Positions 1 to 7,239 of a stretch of DNA of 9,528 nucleotides are shown piece after piece. The notes below the pieces were generated by a model. The model was not told where the DNA came from. It did not search any database and saw only the letters and a list, made by a program, of their open reading frames with translations. The DNA comes from Sediminibacterium sp. (lineage in GTDB: Bacteria; Bacteroidota; Bacteroidia; Chitinophagales; Chitinophagaceae), in assembly GCA_023263235.1 (NCBI GenBank), contig JALQXE010000113.1, positions 1 to 9,528 of the forward strand, read 5' to 3'. The translations under genes were made by a program, and so were the position numbers. How positions within the stretch are numbered: position 1 is the first letter of the stretch; the number at the start of each line of letters is the position of its first letter.

Positions 1-1179
1 AGAAAATCATTTACTGTTTGCACATTTGATGGACTCAGTATTGGACCTATTGCATTTAAAACAGCCCTTGTGATTAGTCAGATGTTGGGCTATTTGTTAG
101 CAAAGTTTTATGGCATTAAATTTATTTCAGGATTACAAAAAGTAAATCGGTATAAAATTATTTTTTTACTCACTGGTATTTCTTGGTTGGCATGGTTGTT
201 ATTTGCCATCGTACCAGCACCTTATAATGTTATTTTTTTATTTTTAAATGGATTTCCGTTGGGGATGTTATGGGGTGTAGTTTTTTCATATGTAGAAGGA
301 CGCAAAAGCACTGATTTTATTGGAGCTGCACTAGCGGTGAGTTTTATTTTTTCATCAGGCTGGGTAAAGTCGGTAGGTGCATGGTTAATGGAACAATATC
401 ATGTTACTGAATTTTGGGTACCATTTTTTACTGGACTTGTTTTTGTAGTGCCGCTTATTATTTGTGTGTATGGTTTAGAAAAAGTACCACCCCCCTCCAC
501 GCAAGACGAAGCACTAAGAACAAAGCGTATACCCATGACAGTAACGGATCGTAAACAATTACTCCAACAATACTTACCAGGTATTGTGGCTTTTGTTGCG
601 ATTTATTTATTTGCTACCATTTTCAGAGATATTCGAGATAATTTTTCGGCAGATATGTGGAAGGAAATGGGATATATTTCAAAACCAGCCATTTTTACAC
701 AAACCGAAATTCCCATCACTATTTTTATTTTGGTGATCATTGGAATGGTGGTGTTCATTAAAAATAGTTTTAAAGCATTGATGGTAGCTCATGTTTTTAT
801 TTTGTTGGGCTTTATATTAGCCGGTGTTTCCACTTACTATTTTACCATTCATTCATTGGATCCATTTTGGTGGATGATTTGGGTGGGGCTGGGTTTATAT
901 TTAGTATACATACCCTTTAATTCTATCTTTTTTGACCGATTAATTGCAGCATTCTCAATGAAAGGCAATGCTGGATTTTTTATTTATGTGGCTGATGCAG
1001 TGGGTTATGTGGGAAGTGTTAGTGTAATGCTGGTGAAAGAAGGCATGAGTTTACAAATAAAGTGGACACAGTTTTTTTCACAAAGTGTTATAATACTTTC
1101 CTTTGTGGGTGTAATAATTACTTTGTATGCGATGTATTATTTTTTCTCCAAGGCTAAAACCACGCCGTTGATACAATAA
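1..1179 (+). CDS. DUF5690 family multi-pass membrane protein (5' end missing)
   Basis: The reading frame is open from the first base and stops with TAA at 1177-1179, so the 392 residues seen are the C-terminal part of a longer protein. The GTG at 70 is only an internal codon, not the start. Seen: about eleven strongly hydrophobic segments separated by short loops, one longer hydrophilic loop after the motif GLEKVPPP (around residues 158-182), and a charged FRDIRDNF motif at the end of a membrane segment near residue 209. This pattern and the N-terminal portion (a TFDG motif, then [17 protein letters not shown]) match what I remember of the Bacteroidota family DUF5690, which resembles major facilitator transporters. 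It should sit in the inner membrane. No substrate is known to me and none can be read from the sequence. Its last 43 bases overlap the convergent msrB gene. Family call fairly sure; function unknown. Confidence 0.8.
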   Translation, partial: RKSFTVCTFDGLSIGPIAFKTALVISQMLGYLLAKFYGIKFISGLQKVNRYKIIFLLTGISWLAWLLFAIVPAPYNVIFLFLNGFPLGMLWGVVFSYVEGRKSTDFIGAALAVSFIFSSGWVKSVGAWLMEQYHVTEFWVPFFTGLVFVVPLIICVYGLEKVPPPSTQDEALRTKRIPMTVTDRKQLLQQYLPGIVAFVAIYLFATIFRDIRDNFSADMWKEMGYISKPAIFTQTEIPITIFILVIIGMVVFIKNSFKALMVAHVFILLGFILAGVSTYYFTIHSLDPFWWMIWVGLGLYLVYIPFNSIFFDRLIAAFSMKGNAGFFIYVADAVGYVGSVSVMLVKEGMSLQIKWTQFFSQSVIILSFVGVIITLYAMYYFFSKAKTTPLIQ

Positions 1180-1649
1180 CGTAAACCAGTAGGAGGAGGC
1201 CCATCTTCAAATACATGTCCTAGATGCGCCTTACATTTTCCGCATTGCACTTCGGTACGAGTCATGCCATGAGAATGGTCAGGTGTATAAATAATGGCCC
1301 CTTTTGCAATAGGATCAAAAAAACTAGGCCAACCGCAACCGCTATCAAACTTGGTATCACTTTTAAATAATGCATTGCCGCAAGCAATACAATGGTAAGT
1401 TCCCACTTCCTTGGATGTTTCAAATGGACTTGAAAAAGGACGTTCAGTTCCTTTTTGTCTGGCTACAGCATAAACTTCAGGAGATAATATTTGCTTCCAA
1501 ACACTATCTGGAACAATGACTTTTTCCTTATTAGTGGTAGAATAATAAATGTTTTTAGACATAGTATTGTTTTTTATGTTGGCTTTATTATTAGTTTGTG
1601 AACATGCAGTTTGACTGATGAGGAGCACCGCAAAAAGTAGTTTATACAT
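1137..1649 (-). CDS. msrB: Peptide-methionine (R)-S-oxide reductase MsrB, probable lipoprotein
   Basis: Reduces methionine-R-sulfoxide in proteins back to methionine. I start it at the ATG at 1649 (170 aa) because this gives a clean signal peptide: MYK, then a hydrophobic run, then SQTAC with Cys16 as a likely lipidation site (a loose lipobox, as is common in Bacteroidota). An in-frame ATG at 1685 would add 12 residues before it and spoil the signal. Family motifs in order: zinc pair CIAC (Cys87/Cys90), SGCGWPSFF with the usual resolving Cys105, [10 protein letters not shown] plus CGKC (second zinc pair Cys136/Cys139), [10 protein letters not shown], and RYCIN with catalytic Cys159. All cysteines of the thioredoxin-recycled mechanism are therefore present. 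The protein should be tethered in the envelope and would need a periplasmic reductant. The 3' end overlaps the DUF5690 gene and includes the Cys159 codon. No clear promoter; a TATTTTTA at 1667-1674 is one base off the -7 consensus. Confidence 0.93.
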   Translation of the reverse strand: MYKLLFAVLLISQTACSQTNNKANIKNNTMSKNIYYSTTNKEKVIVPDSVWKQILSPEVYAVARQKGTERPFSSPFETSKEVGTYHCIACGNALFKSDTKFDSGCGWPSFFDPIAKGAIIYTPDHSHGMTRTEVQCGKCKAHLGHVFEDGPPPTGLRYCINGVVLALEKK

Positions 1650-1713
1650 ATACAAGATTGAAGTTGTAAAAATACTAACAAGCATTCAGATAAATTGTTT
1701 AGTTTTTTGGTTT

Positions 1714-1750
1714 TTGTTGATCAAAATTTTAGGCGAGTTGTGTATATTTG
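1714..1750 (+). promoter_or_regulatory. Probable adk promoter, Bacteroidota type
   Basis: TATATTTG at 1743-1750 is a perfect match to the Bacteroidota -7 consensus TAnnTTTG. TTG triplets at 1714-1716 and 1717-1719 could serve as the -33 element; the nearer one is 23 bases away, at the long end of the spacing I recall for this promoter class. Transcription would start near 1755, giving a leader of about 15-18 bases before the adk ATG at 1772. No Shine-Dalgarno sequence is present. Confidence 0.6.
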
Positions 1751-1771
1751 TTGGCACCCTAATTATGTAGC

Positions 1772-2347
1772 ATGTTCAATTTAATCTTATTCGGACCTCC
1801 CGGTAGCGGCAAGGGCACCCAAAGTGAAAATATTATTGCAGCGTTTGGTTTAAAACATCTTTCTACTGGGAATTTGTTAAGATCTGAAATCTCCGAACAA
1901 ACGCCGTTGGGTTTAGCGGCTAAAAATTATATGGATCAAGGACAATTGGTACCTGATGAAGTAGTGATTGGCATGGTAGGTAATTTTATAGATGCGCATC
2001 GAGAAGCCAAAGGTTTTTTATTTGATGGCTTTCCAAGAACCGCTGCACAATGTGTTGCATTGGATGCATTACTAAAAGAAAAATCAAGTGAAATTAATAT
2101 TGTATTGGCCTTAGAAGTTACTGAGGAGGAATTGGTAAAAAGATTATTAGGCCGCGGAGCAACATCGGGTCGAAGTGATGATACTAATGAAACAATTATC
2201 CGTGCTAGAATACAAGAGTATCATGATAAAACTGCAGCAGTTGAAAAATATTATGCACAGTTTGATAAAGTAGTAGCCATTAAAGGAGAGGGTACTGTAG
2301 AAAGTATTTATGCTGATTTGAAAAAAGAAATTGACGCAAGAATTTAA
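1772..2347 (+). CDS. adk: Adenylate kinase, short-lid form
   Basis: Cytoplasmic enzyme that interconverts ATP + AMP and 2 ADP, setting adenylate balance. The 191-residue protein opens with the nucleotide-binding P-loop GPPGSGKGTQ (residues 8-17), followed by the AMP-site segment HLSTGNLLRSEI and the conserved FDGFPRTAAQ (around residue 84). The LID region reads RLLGRGATSGRSDDTNE, so the long zinc-finger-like lid of the about 215-residue adenylate kinases is missing; this is the short form, with the downstream YHDKTAAVEKYY helix retained. The ATG at 1772 is chosen because it places the P-loop at the standard distance from the N-terminus and lies just after the promoter at 1743-1750. It is transcribed divergently from msrB. 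A 95-base AT-rich gap separates it from the sulfatase downstream, so read-through is possible. Confidence 0.96.
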   Translation: MFNLILFGPPGSGKGTQSENIIAAFGLKHLSTGNLLRSEISEQTPLGLAAKNYMDQGQLVPDEVVIGMVGNFIDAHREAKGFLFDGFPRTAAQCVALDALLKEKSSEINIVLALEVTEEELVKRLLGRGATSGRSDDTNETIIRARIQEYHDKTAAVEKYYAQFDKVVAIKGEGTVESIYADLKKEIDARI

Positions 2348-2376
2348 GCAGTAAGTTATTTTATTTAATTGCCAAT

Positions 2377-2402
2377 AAAATATATAGCTTGGATATTTTT
2401 TT
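2377..2402 (+). terminator. Weak candidate terminator after adk
   Basis: AAAATAT at 2377-2383 can pair with ATATTTT at 2393-2399 around a nine-base loop and runs into T-rich sequence. The stem contains only A-T pairs, so it would be unstable, and chance matches of this kind are common in such AT-rich DNA. The rest of the 2348-2442 gap holds only a poor promoter candidate (TTTATTTG at 2407-2414, one base off the -7 consensus, with no well-spaced TTG). It is unclear whether the sulfatase has its own promoter or is read from adk. Confidence 0.2.
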
Positions 2403-2442
2403 ATTTTTTATTTGTTTAATTTAATACAAATTGAGATAAAAA

Positions 2443-3975
2443 ATGAGGCACTATTTTTACTATTTACTTTTCATTTTTATTTCATTTAGTAATTTAAATT
2501 TTGCACAGGATAAGCCCAACGTTATATTTATTTTAGCTGACGATTTAGGCTATGGTGACTTAAGCTATTTAAATGCTAATTCCAAAATATATACACCACA
2601 TATTGATCAACTAGCGCGCGAAGGCAAAAGCTTTAAGGATGCGCATGCGCCCGCATCCTTATGCACCCCCACTCGATATGCTATATTAACAGGAAGATAT
2701 GGCTGGCGTTCATCATTGAAAAAAGGGGTATTAAAACATTACGACCCGCCACTAATTGAAAAAGGGCGATTTACAATTGGTCAGCTTTTTAAGGAAAATA
2801 ATTATACTACTGCATGTATTGGTAAATGGCATTTGGGATGGGAGTGGTCCTTAAAAAATAATAGTTTTTTTAGCGACTCATTAAAAATTGGGAACGATAA
2901 GCCTGAAGATAGATTTAGAATTGAACAATTAATTGATTTTACAAAACCAATTACGGAGGGTCCTATAACAAAAGGGTTTGATTATTATTTTGGAGATGAT
3001 GTTCCAAATTACCCACCCTATGTTTTTATAGAAAATGATAAAACACTTGGGCTTCCATTATTACATAAACCTGATGACATGTATGGACATCCTGGTTATA
3101 TGATAAAAGATTGGAAACTGGAAGCCGTACTTCCTACTATCACAAAAAAAGCGGTTGATTATATTCACCAAAATGCAGAAAAAAAACAGCCCTTCTTTTT
3201 ATATTTTGCACTAACATCACCTCATGTTCCAATTGCACCCGAAGAAGATTTTAAAGGAACCAGTAAAGCAGGAGCTTATGGTGATTTTATTCAAGAAACA
3301 GATTGGGTTGTTTCTGAAATTATGAAAGCAGTAAAAGGAGCTGGAATCGCTGATAATACAATCATTATATTTACAAGTGATAACGGTTCTCCTGGCCAAG
3401 ATGGCACCAATATGAGTGGAGAGATGAATTCAGTTTTAAAATATGATCATTTTCCAAATGCGCCATTTAAAGGTATGAAAACTGATTTATGGGAAGGCGG
3501 CCATCATGTTCCATTTATTGTTAGCTGGCCTGGTAAAATACAACCCAATAGTATTTCTAGTGAAACAATTTGTCATAGTGATTTATTAGCTACTTGTGCA
3601 GAAATATTAAACACACCCATTCCACTAAATGAAGCTGAGGATAGTTACAGTTTATTACCAATATTAATTGATAATAAAAAAAGTTACGACCGACCCTATA
3701 CCATTCACCATTCTGGAACAGGCATATTTGCTATTCGACAAGGTGATTGGAAATTAATTATGACAGGAAATTCAGGTGGAGGATTAATTACATCAAAAGC
3801 AGAATTAATCAATGGTGTGCCAGTGCCTATTCAATTGTATAATATGAACTTGGATGTTCAGGAAAAAAATAATTTATATTTAACTTATCCTGAAAAAGTA
3901 GCTGAGTTAAAAAATTTATTATTAAAAGCAAAAAATAGTAATGGTATTAGATATTCAATCCCCCACAAGTACTAA
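2443..3975 (+). CDS. Secreted S1-type sulfatase (arylsulfatase-like, formylglycine type)
   Basis: Hydrolyses sulfate esters, most likely on a carbohydrate or aryl sulfate; the exact substrate cannot be read. The 510-residue protein starts with a Sec signal peptide, likely cleaved after Ala21 (NFA/QD), so it should act in the periplasm or be exported. Alkaline-phosphatase-fold metal ligands are visible as Asp33-Asp34 in LADDLGYGD and Asp313-Asn314 in TSDNGSP. The active-site signature is CTPTRYAILTGR, with Cys74 as the residue to be converted to formylglycine and Arg78 beside it; Thr replaces the more usual Ser at position +3. Other family residues are GKWHLG (Lys128, His130), His261 in TSPHVP, and Lys346 in PFKGMKTD followed by WEGG. 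Annotations such as N-acetylgalactosamine-6-sulfatase are often given to relatives but are not supported here. The maturating enzyme needed for Cys74 is not in the window. The 3' end overlaps fabG by 29 bases. Confidence 0.92.
   Translation: MRHYFYYLLFIFISFSNLNFAQDKPNVIFILADDLGYGDLSYLNANSKIYTPHIDQLAREGKSFKDAHAPASLCTPTRYAILTGRYGWRSSLKKGVLKHYDPPLIEKGRFTIGQLFKENNYTTACIGKWHLGWEWSLKNNSFFSDSLKIGNDKPEDRFRIEQLIDFTKPITEGPITKGFDYYFGDDVPNYPPYVFIENDKTLGLPLLHKPDDMYGHPGYMIKDWKLEAVLPTITKKAVDYIHQNAEKKQPFFLYFALTSPHVPIAPEEDFKGTSKAGAYGDFIQETDWVVSEIMKAVKGAGIADNTIIIFTSDNGSPGQDGTNMSGEMNSVLKYDHFPNAPFKGMKTDLWEGGHHVPFIVSWPGKIQPNSISSETICHSDLLATCAEILNTPIPLNEAEDSYSLLPILIDNKKSYDRPYTIHHSGTGIFAIRQGDWKLIMTGNSGGGLITSKAELINGVPVPIQLYNMNLDVQEKNNLYLTYPEKVAELKNLLLKAKNSNGIRYSIPHKY
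2634..2661. repeat. Perfect 10-bp inverted repeat inside the sulfatase gene
   Basis: TAAGGATGCG at 2634-2643 is the exact reverse complement of CGCATCCTTA at 2652-2661, with an eight-base loop. A second, overlapping palindrome, GCGCATGCGC, occupies 2641-2650. The structure is GC-rich compared with its surroundings and ends directly before the TGC codon (2662-2664) of the formylglycine cysteine. It lies wholly in coding sequence (residues about 64-73). It may be a by-product of codon choice for the DAHAPAS stretch, or a real mRNA hairpin. Confidence 0.7.
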
Positions 3976-4702
3976 TTACTTGGCCTGTAATATAACTGCT
4001 TAAATCACTCGCCAAAAATAAAGTGGTGTTGGCAATTTCTTCTGCTTTTCCAAATCGACCTAATGGAATTTTATCCAAGAAGGCTTTACCTCCCTCGCCT
4101 TCATTTAAATAATGGGTCATATCTGTTTCCACAAACCCTGGAGCAATTGCATTGCATCTAATATTTCGACTACCTAATTCTAGAGCGATGGATTTTGTGA
4201 AACCAATAATGCCTGCTTTACTAGCAGCATAACTACTTTGACCTGCATTACCGCGTATACCAATGATAGAGCTCATATTGATAATACTTCCTGATTTTGC
4301 TTTCATCATAGGTTTGATCACCTGCTTCGTCATATTGAAAACACTTTTTAAATTTGTGTTCATCACTTCATCCCACTGATCAGCTGTCATTCTTAATAAT
4401 AAATTATCTTTAGAAATGCCTGCATTGTTTACACATATATCAATGGCGCCAAATTCAGCAAGTACGCCATTTACTAAATTTTCACAGGCTGCAAAATCAC
4501 CCGCATTTGCTTGGTAAGCTTTTCCTTTCACGCCCAAATCGTTGATAGCCTTTTCAAGAGCTATTGCTTTTTCGGCACTGCTATCACTAACATAAGTGAA
4601 AGCAATATTTGCACCTTGCTCTGCTAATTTTAATGCAATCGCAGCGCCAATCCCACGAGCCGCTCCAGTTACAATAGCTACTTTACCTGTTAATAGTTTC
4701 AT
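3947..4702 (-). CDS. fabG: 3-oxoacyl-[acyl-carrier-protein] reductase FabG
   Basis: NADPH-dependent ketoreductase of the type II fatty acid elongation cycle, reducing 3-oxoacyl-ACP to 3-hydroxyacyl-ACP in the cytoplasm. The 251-residue protein is a classical short-chain dehydrogenase: cofactor motif TGAARGIG (residues 12-19), NNAG (92-95), and the catalytic set Asn117, Ser145, Tyr158 and Lys162 (YAASK), followed by PGFVETDMT. Length and motif spacing fit FabG well. Because the SDR family is large, a FabG-like enzyme with another hydroxyacyl substrate is a lesser possibility, especially as no acpP, fabD or fabF lies beside it. The start at 4702 is the only ATG ahead of the Rossmann motif. A -7 element lies about 55 bases upstream, so it probably has its own transcript. 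Its last codons overlap the end of the sulfatase gene. Confidence 0.92.
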   Translation of the reverse strand: MKLLTGKVAIVTGAARGIGAAIALKLAEQGANIAFTYVSDSSAEKAIALEKAINDLGVKGKAYQANAGDFAACENLVNGVLAEFGAIDICVNNAGISKDNLLLRMTADQWDEVMNTNLKSVFNMTKQVIKPMMKAKSGSIINMSSIIGIRGNAGQSSYAASKAGIIGFTKSIALELGSRNIRCNAIAPGFVETDMTHYLNEGEGGKAFLDKIPLGRFGKAEEIANTTLFLASDLSSYITGQVISTCGGLNI

Positions 4703-4757
4703 GTGCTTTTATTTTTTATCAACCAAAAAATATGAATCATTAATATACTCACATTTA

Positions 4758-4765
4758 CAAAGATA
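4758..4765 (-). promoter_or_regulatory. Probable fabG promoter -7 element
   Basis: On the minus strand this reads TATCTTTG, a perfect match to TAnnTTTG. Transcription would begin near 4752, giving a leader of about 50 bases before the ATG at 4702. I see no TTG at the expected -33 distance, so the call rests on the -7 match alone. It sits in the 100-base gap after the GH3 gene, which suggests fabG does not depend on read-through from that gene. Confidence 0.45.
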
Positions 4766-4781
4766 AAGGGTTTGATCCTTA

Positions 4782-4799
4782 AAATTCGTTCATGAATTT
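4782..4799. repeat. Small inverted repeat just after the GH3 stop codon
   Basis: AAATTC at 4782-4787 pairs with GAATTT at 4794-4799 around a six-base loop, three bases downstream of the GH3-family stop codon (4803-4805, minus strand). As a minus-strand terminator it is weak: a six-pair, mostly A-T stem followed by TTAAGG rather than a T run. It could slow the polymerase or mean nothing. Confidence 0.3.
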
Positions 4800-4802
4800 A
4801 TT

Positions 4803-6317
4803 TTATAACGTCTGATTCACTTTTTTTATTTCTTCAATAAAATAACGTTCATTGGATAATCTTGGTACTTTATGTTGACCTCCTAATTTCCCTTTTTGTT
4901 TTAACCAAGCATGAAAGCATCCTTTTTTAACACTGGTTATTTGAGGCAAACCCAAGGCAATATCTTTATGGCGTTTTGCTTCGTAATCGCTATTCACGGC
5001 TTTTAAATGATGATCTAAAGTAATTGTAAAAGCATGTAAATCTGCCGGTTCGTTTTCAAACTCAATTAACCATTCATGTGCGCCTGTATGTTGATCGGAC
5101 ATATAAATGGGTGCAGCAGTATATTCTTTAATTGCAACACCAAAAATTGCACAAGCTTCACTCATTGCTTTATCACTATTATCTGCAATTAATTCTTCTC
5201 CAAATGCATTTATAAATTGTTTTAATCTACCACTTACTTTAATCCGATAAGGTGCAAGATGTGTAAATTGAATAGTATCCCCTACCAAGTAACGCCACAA
5301 TCCGCCATTGGTGCTTATCACAATTGCATAATTTTTTCCAATCACTACTTTGTTTAGGCCTACAGTGATCGGTTGTGCTTTTCCATATTCCTCAATTGGC
5401 ATGAACTCATAAAAAATCCCATGTTCTAAAAATAATAACATGCCCTCTTCATGCATATTATCTTGTGCAGCAAAAAATCCTTCACTTGCATTATATATTT
5501 CTAAATAATTACAATCGGGTCCTACAATTTTTTTAAACTGTTCCTTGTAAGGAGTAAAGGAAACCCCTCCATGTATGTATAATTCAAAGTTGGGCCATAC
5601 CTCTTTGATAGATTTTTTCCCTGTTATTTCTAGTATTCTTTTTAATAACACTAAGGTCCATGTAGGGACACCAGCAATGGAGGTAACATTTTCGTTGATG
5701 GTATTTTGTGCTAAGCTTTCTATTTTCGCTTCCCATTCATCCATTAATGCAATGGATAATTCAGGTGTGCGAATTAATCCAGCCCAATAAGGTGAATTTT
5801 GTAATAACACCGCACTCAAATCACCGTATTGAATATCTTCTTTAATGGGATGCACTTGATGGCTTCCTCCAATAATCAATCCCTTTCCAGTGAGCAAATC
5901 ACTTTCGGGCATTACCTTGTAATATAAAGCCAATACATCTTTTGAAGCTTGAAAATGATTGTCCTGGATACTTTCCTTAGTTAAAGGAATAAACTTACTT
6001 TTCTCACTAGTAGTGCCACTACTTTTTGCAAACCAATTTACAGGTGTATTCCACAATACAGAATCCTCACCCTCCATTACCTGGTCAATATAAGGCTTCA
6101 TATCATGGTACTCATGAATTGGAACTGTTTGTTTGAAAGTTCGAATGTTGAAGATGTTTGCAAATTGATATTTTCTTCCAAATTGCGTGTATTGTCCGTG
6201 TGTAATTAAATCTTGTAGTACTTCACGCTGCGCCGCTATCGGGTTATTCACCCAATTTTCGATATGCCAATAACGGAATCGAGCTAATCTTGACAGTGCG
6301 GGGCTGAAAATCTTCAT
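4803..6317 (-). CDS. GH3-family acyl-adenylating enzyme (acyl-acid amido synthetase-like)
   Basis: The 504-residue protein belongs to the GH3 family of the ANL adenylating superfamily, best known from plant enzymes that join an acyl acid such as jasmonate or auxin to an amino acid through an acyl-AMP intermediate. Seen: ATP-binding loop SSGTTSEKSKF (99-109), YNASEG (275-280, the place of the second ATP motif), YLVGD (343-347, expected to hold the ribose), and the hinge KVSGRLKQFINAFGEEL (360-376) leading to a C-terminal domain with the conserved stretch KLGGQHKVPRLSN (477-489). All core motifs look intact, so it should be active, in the cytoplasm since no signal peptide is present. Bacterial members have no substrate that I can name. 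The ATG at 6317 is the natural start. It lies 76 bases after lptB on the same strand with no good promoter between (TATCTTG at 6328-6334 is one base short of the -7 consensus), so co-transcription with lptB is likely. Confidence 0.85.
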   Translation of the reverse strand: MKIFSPALSRLARFRYWHIENWVNNPIAAQREVLQDLITHGQYTQFGRKYQFANIFNIRTFKQTVPIHEYHDMKPYIDQVMEGEDSVLWNTPVNWFAKSSGTTSEKSKFIPLTKESIQDNHFQASKDVLALYYKVMPESDLLTGKGLIIGGSHQVHPIKEDIQYGDLSAVLLQNSPYWAGLIRTPELSIALMDEWEAKIESLAQNTINENVTSIAGVPTWTLVLLKRILEITGKKSIKEVWPNFELYIHGGVSFTPYKEQFKKIVGPDCNYLEIYNASEGFFAAQDNMHEEGMLLFLEHGIFYEFMPIEEYGKAQPITVGLNKVVIGKNYAIVISTNGGLWRYLVGDTIQFTHLAPYRIKVSGRLKQFINAFGEELIADNSDKAMSEACAIFGVAIKEYTAAPIYMSDQHTGAHEWLIEFENEPADLHAFTITLDHHLKAVNSDYEAKRHKDIALGLPQITSVKKGCFHAWLKQKGKLGGQHKVPRLSNERYFIEEIKKVNQTL

Positions 6318-6393
6318 AGGTATAACACAAGATACGCCATACCCTTTAATAATTTATGTAATAAGGCTAGTTTTAGTAAGCAAGTTAAAACAC

Positions 6394-7161
6394 TTAAATG
6401 GTCTTGTTGCCCAATTCGATAATCCAATCTTTGCGTTTTAATTCAAAGTTGGTTCCTAAATATAAACGGCGCACTTGTTCATCATCAGCTAATTCTTCAG
6501 CGCTACCGTGTTTGAAAATCTTTCCTTCAATTAATAAATAAGCACGATCACAAATAGATAAAGTTTCGTTCACATTATGATCTGTTATTAAAATACCAAT
6601 GTCTTTTAATTTTAATCTAGCCACAACAGATTGAATATCTTCTACTGCTATAGGGTCTACCCCAGCAAAGGGTTCATCCAATAAAATAAACTTTGGATCC
6701 ACGGCTAATGCACGAGCAATTTCGGTTCTTCGGCGCTCACCACCACTTAAGCTATCACCATTATTATGGCGAACATGGTGCAAATTAAATTCATCTAAAA
6801 GGGATTCAAGTTTATGTTCTCTTTCGGCTTTGGTTAGTTTGGTCATTTCTAAAACTGCCATGATGTTATCTTCTACCGAAAGTTTTCTGAACACACTTGC
6901 TTCTTGTGGTAAATAACCCAAGCCCATTTGTGCTCTTTTATACATAGGAAGCTTGGTAATATCTTCATCATTTAAAAAAACACGGCCTTCATCAGGCGCA
7001 ATTAAACCCACTACCATATAAAAAGTAGTTGTTTTTCCAGCACCATTGGGCCCTAATAAGCCAACAATTTCGCCCTGTTTTACTGAAATACTTACTTGGT
7101 CTACTACTTTGCGACCTTTGTATTGCTTGATTAATTTATCGGTATGAATAGTAAGTATCAC
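6394..7161 (-). CDS. lptB: LptB, ATPase subunit of the LPS export ABC transporter
   Basis: Cytoplasmic ATP-hydrolysing subunit that, with LptF/LptG, pulls lipopolysaccharide out of the inner membrane and pushes it along the Lpt bridge to the outer membrane. The 255-residue protein has every ABC ATPase motif: Walker A GPNGAGKT (37-44), Q-loop Gln86 in LPQEASVF, signature LSGGE (138-142), Walker B FILLDE (158-163), and the switch His195 in ITDHN. The [17 protein letters not shown] and RRLYLGTNF segments are typical of LptB rather than of amino-acid transporters such as LivF. The start is the GTG at 7161: an in-frame stop lies four codons upstream (the three between are not usual starts) and the next ATG lies far inside the protein. 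lptC, lptA and lptFG are not in the window. It is probably the first gene of a unit with the GH3 gene. Confidence 0.93.
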   Translation of the reverse strand: MILTIHTDKLIKQYKGRKVVDQVSISVKQGEIVGLLGPNGAGKTTTFYMVVGLIAPDEGRVFLNDEDITKLPMYKRAQMGLGYLPQEASVFRKLSVEDNIMAVLEMTKLTKAEREHKLESLLDEFNLHHVRHNNGDSLSGGERRRTEIARALAVDPKFILLDEPFAGVDPIAVEDIQSVVARLKLKDIGILITDHNVNETLSICDRAYLLIEGKIFKHGSAEELADDEQVRRLYLGTNFELKRKDWIIELGNKTI

Positions 7162-7175
7162 GATGTATATTTATA

Positions 7176-7183
7176 CAAAAATA
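7176..7183 (-). promoter_or_regulatory. Probable lptB promoter -7 element
   Basis: Minus-strand TATTTTTG matches TAnnTTTG exactly. Transcription would start near 7171, leaving about ten bases before the GTG start at 7161. No TTG is found 17-23 bases upstream, so the -33 half is missing or degenerate. The element faces the metF promoter in the same 78-base gap. Confidence 0.5.
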
Positions 7184-7199
7184 AGGGGAAATATAGGAA

Positions 7200-7233
7200 T
7201 TGACTCATTGAAAACTAATATTAACTATTTTTG
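7200..7233 (+). promoter_or_regulatory. Probable metF promoter
   Basis: TATTTTTG at 7226-7233 is a perfect -7 element, and TTG at 7200-7202 lies 23 bases upstream as a possible -33 element (a second TTG at 7208-7210 is only 15 bases away). The expected transcription start, around 7238-7240, falls on or next to the metF ATG at 7240, so the message may be leaderless or nearly so. The 8-base -7 sequence is the same as that of the opposing lptB promoter. Confidence 0.55.
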
Positions 7234-7239
7234 TATACT

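Noticed and set aside
1650..1685. Longer msrB form beginning at ATG 1685
   Set aside because: It would add 12 residues in front of a clean lipoprotein signal peptide that begins at 1649.
3217..3399. 60-codon minus-strand frame inside the sulfatase
   Set aside because: It is antisense to the His261 and DNG regions of the sulfatase; a shadow frame with no family features.
5575..5790. 71-codon plus-strand frame inside the GH3 gene
   Set aside because: It lies antisense to well-conserved GH3 coding sequence and has no recognisable domain or promoter; a shadow frame.
7231..7239. Extended metF start at TTG (7231)
   Set aside because: The TTG is part of the TATTTTTG promoter element; the ATG at 7240 gives the usual family N-terminus.
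7162..7239. Possible methionine-type riboswitch ahead of metF
   Set aside because: The gap is 78 bases in all and the predicted transcript starts at the ATG, leaving no room for an aptamer.
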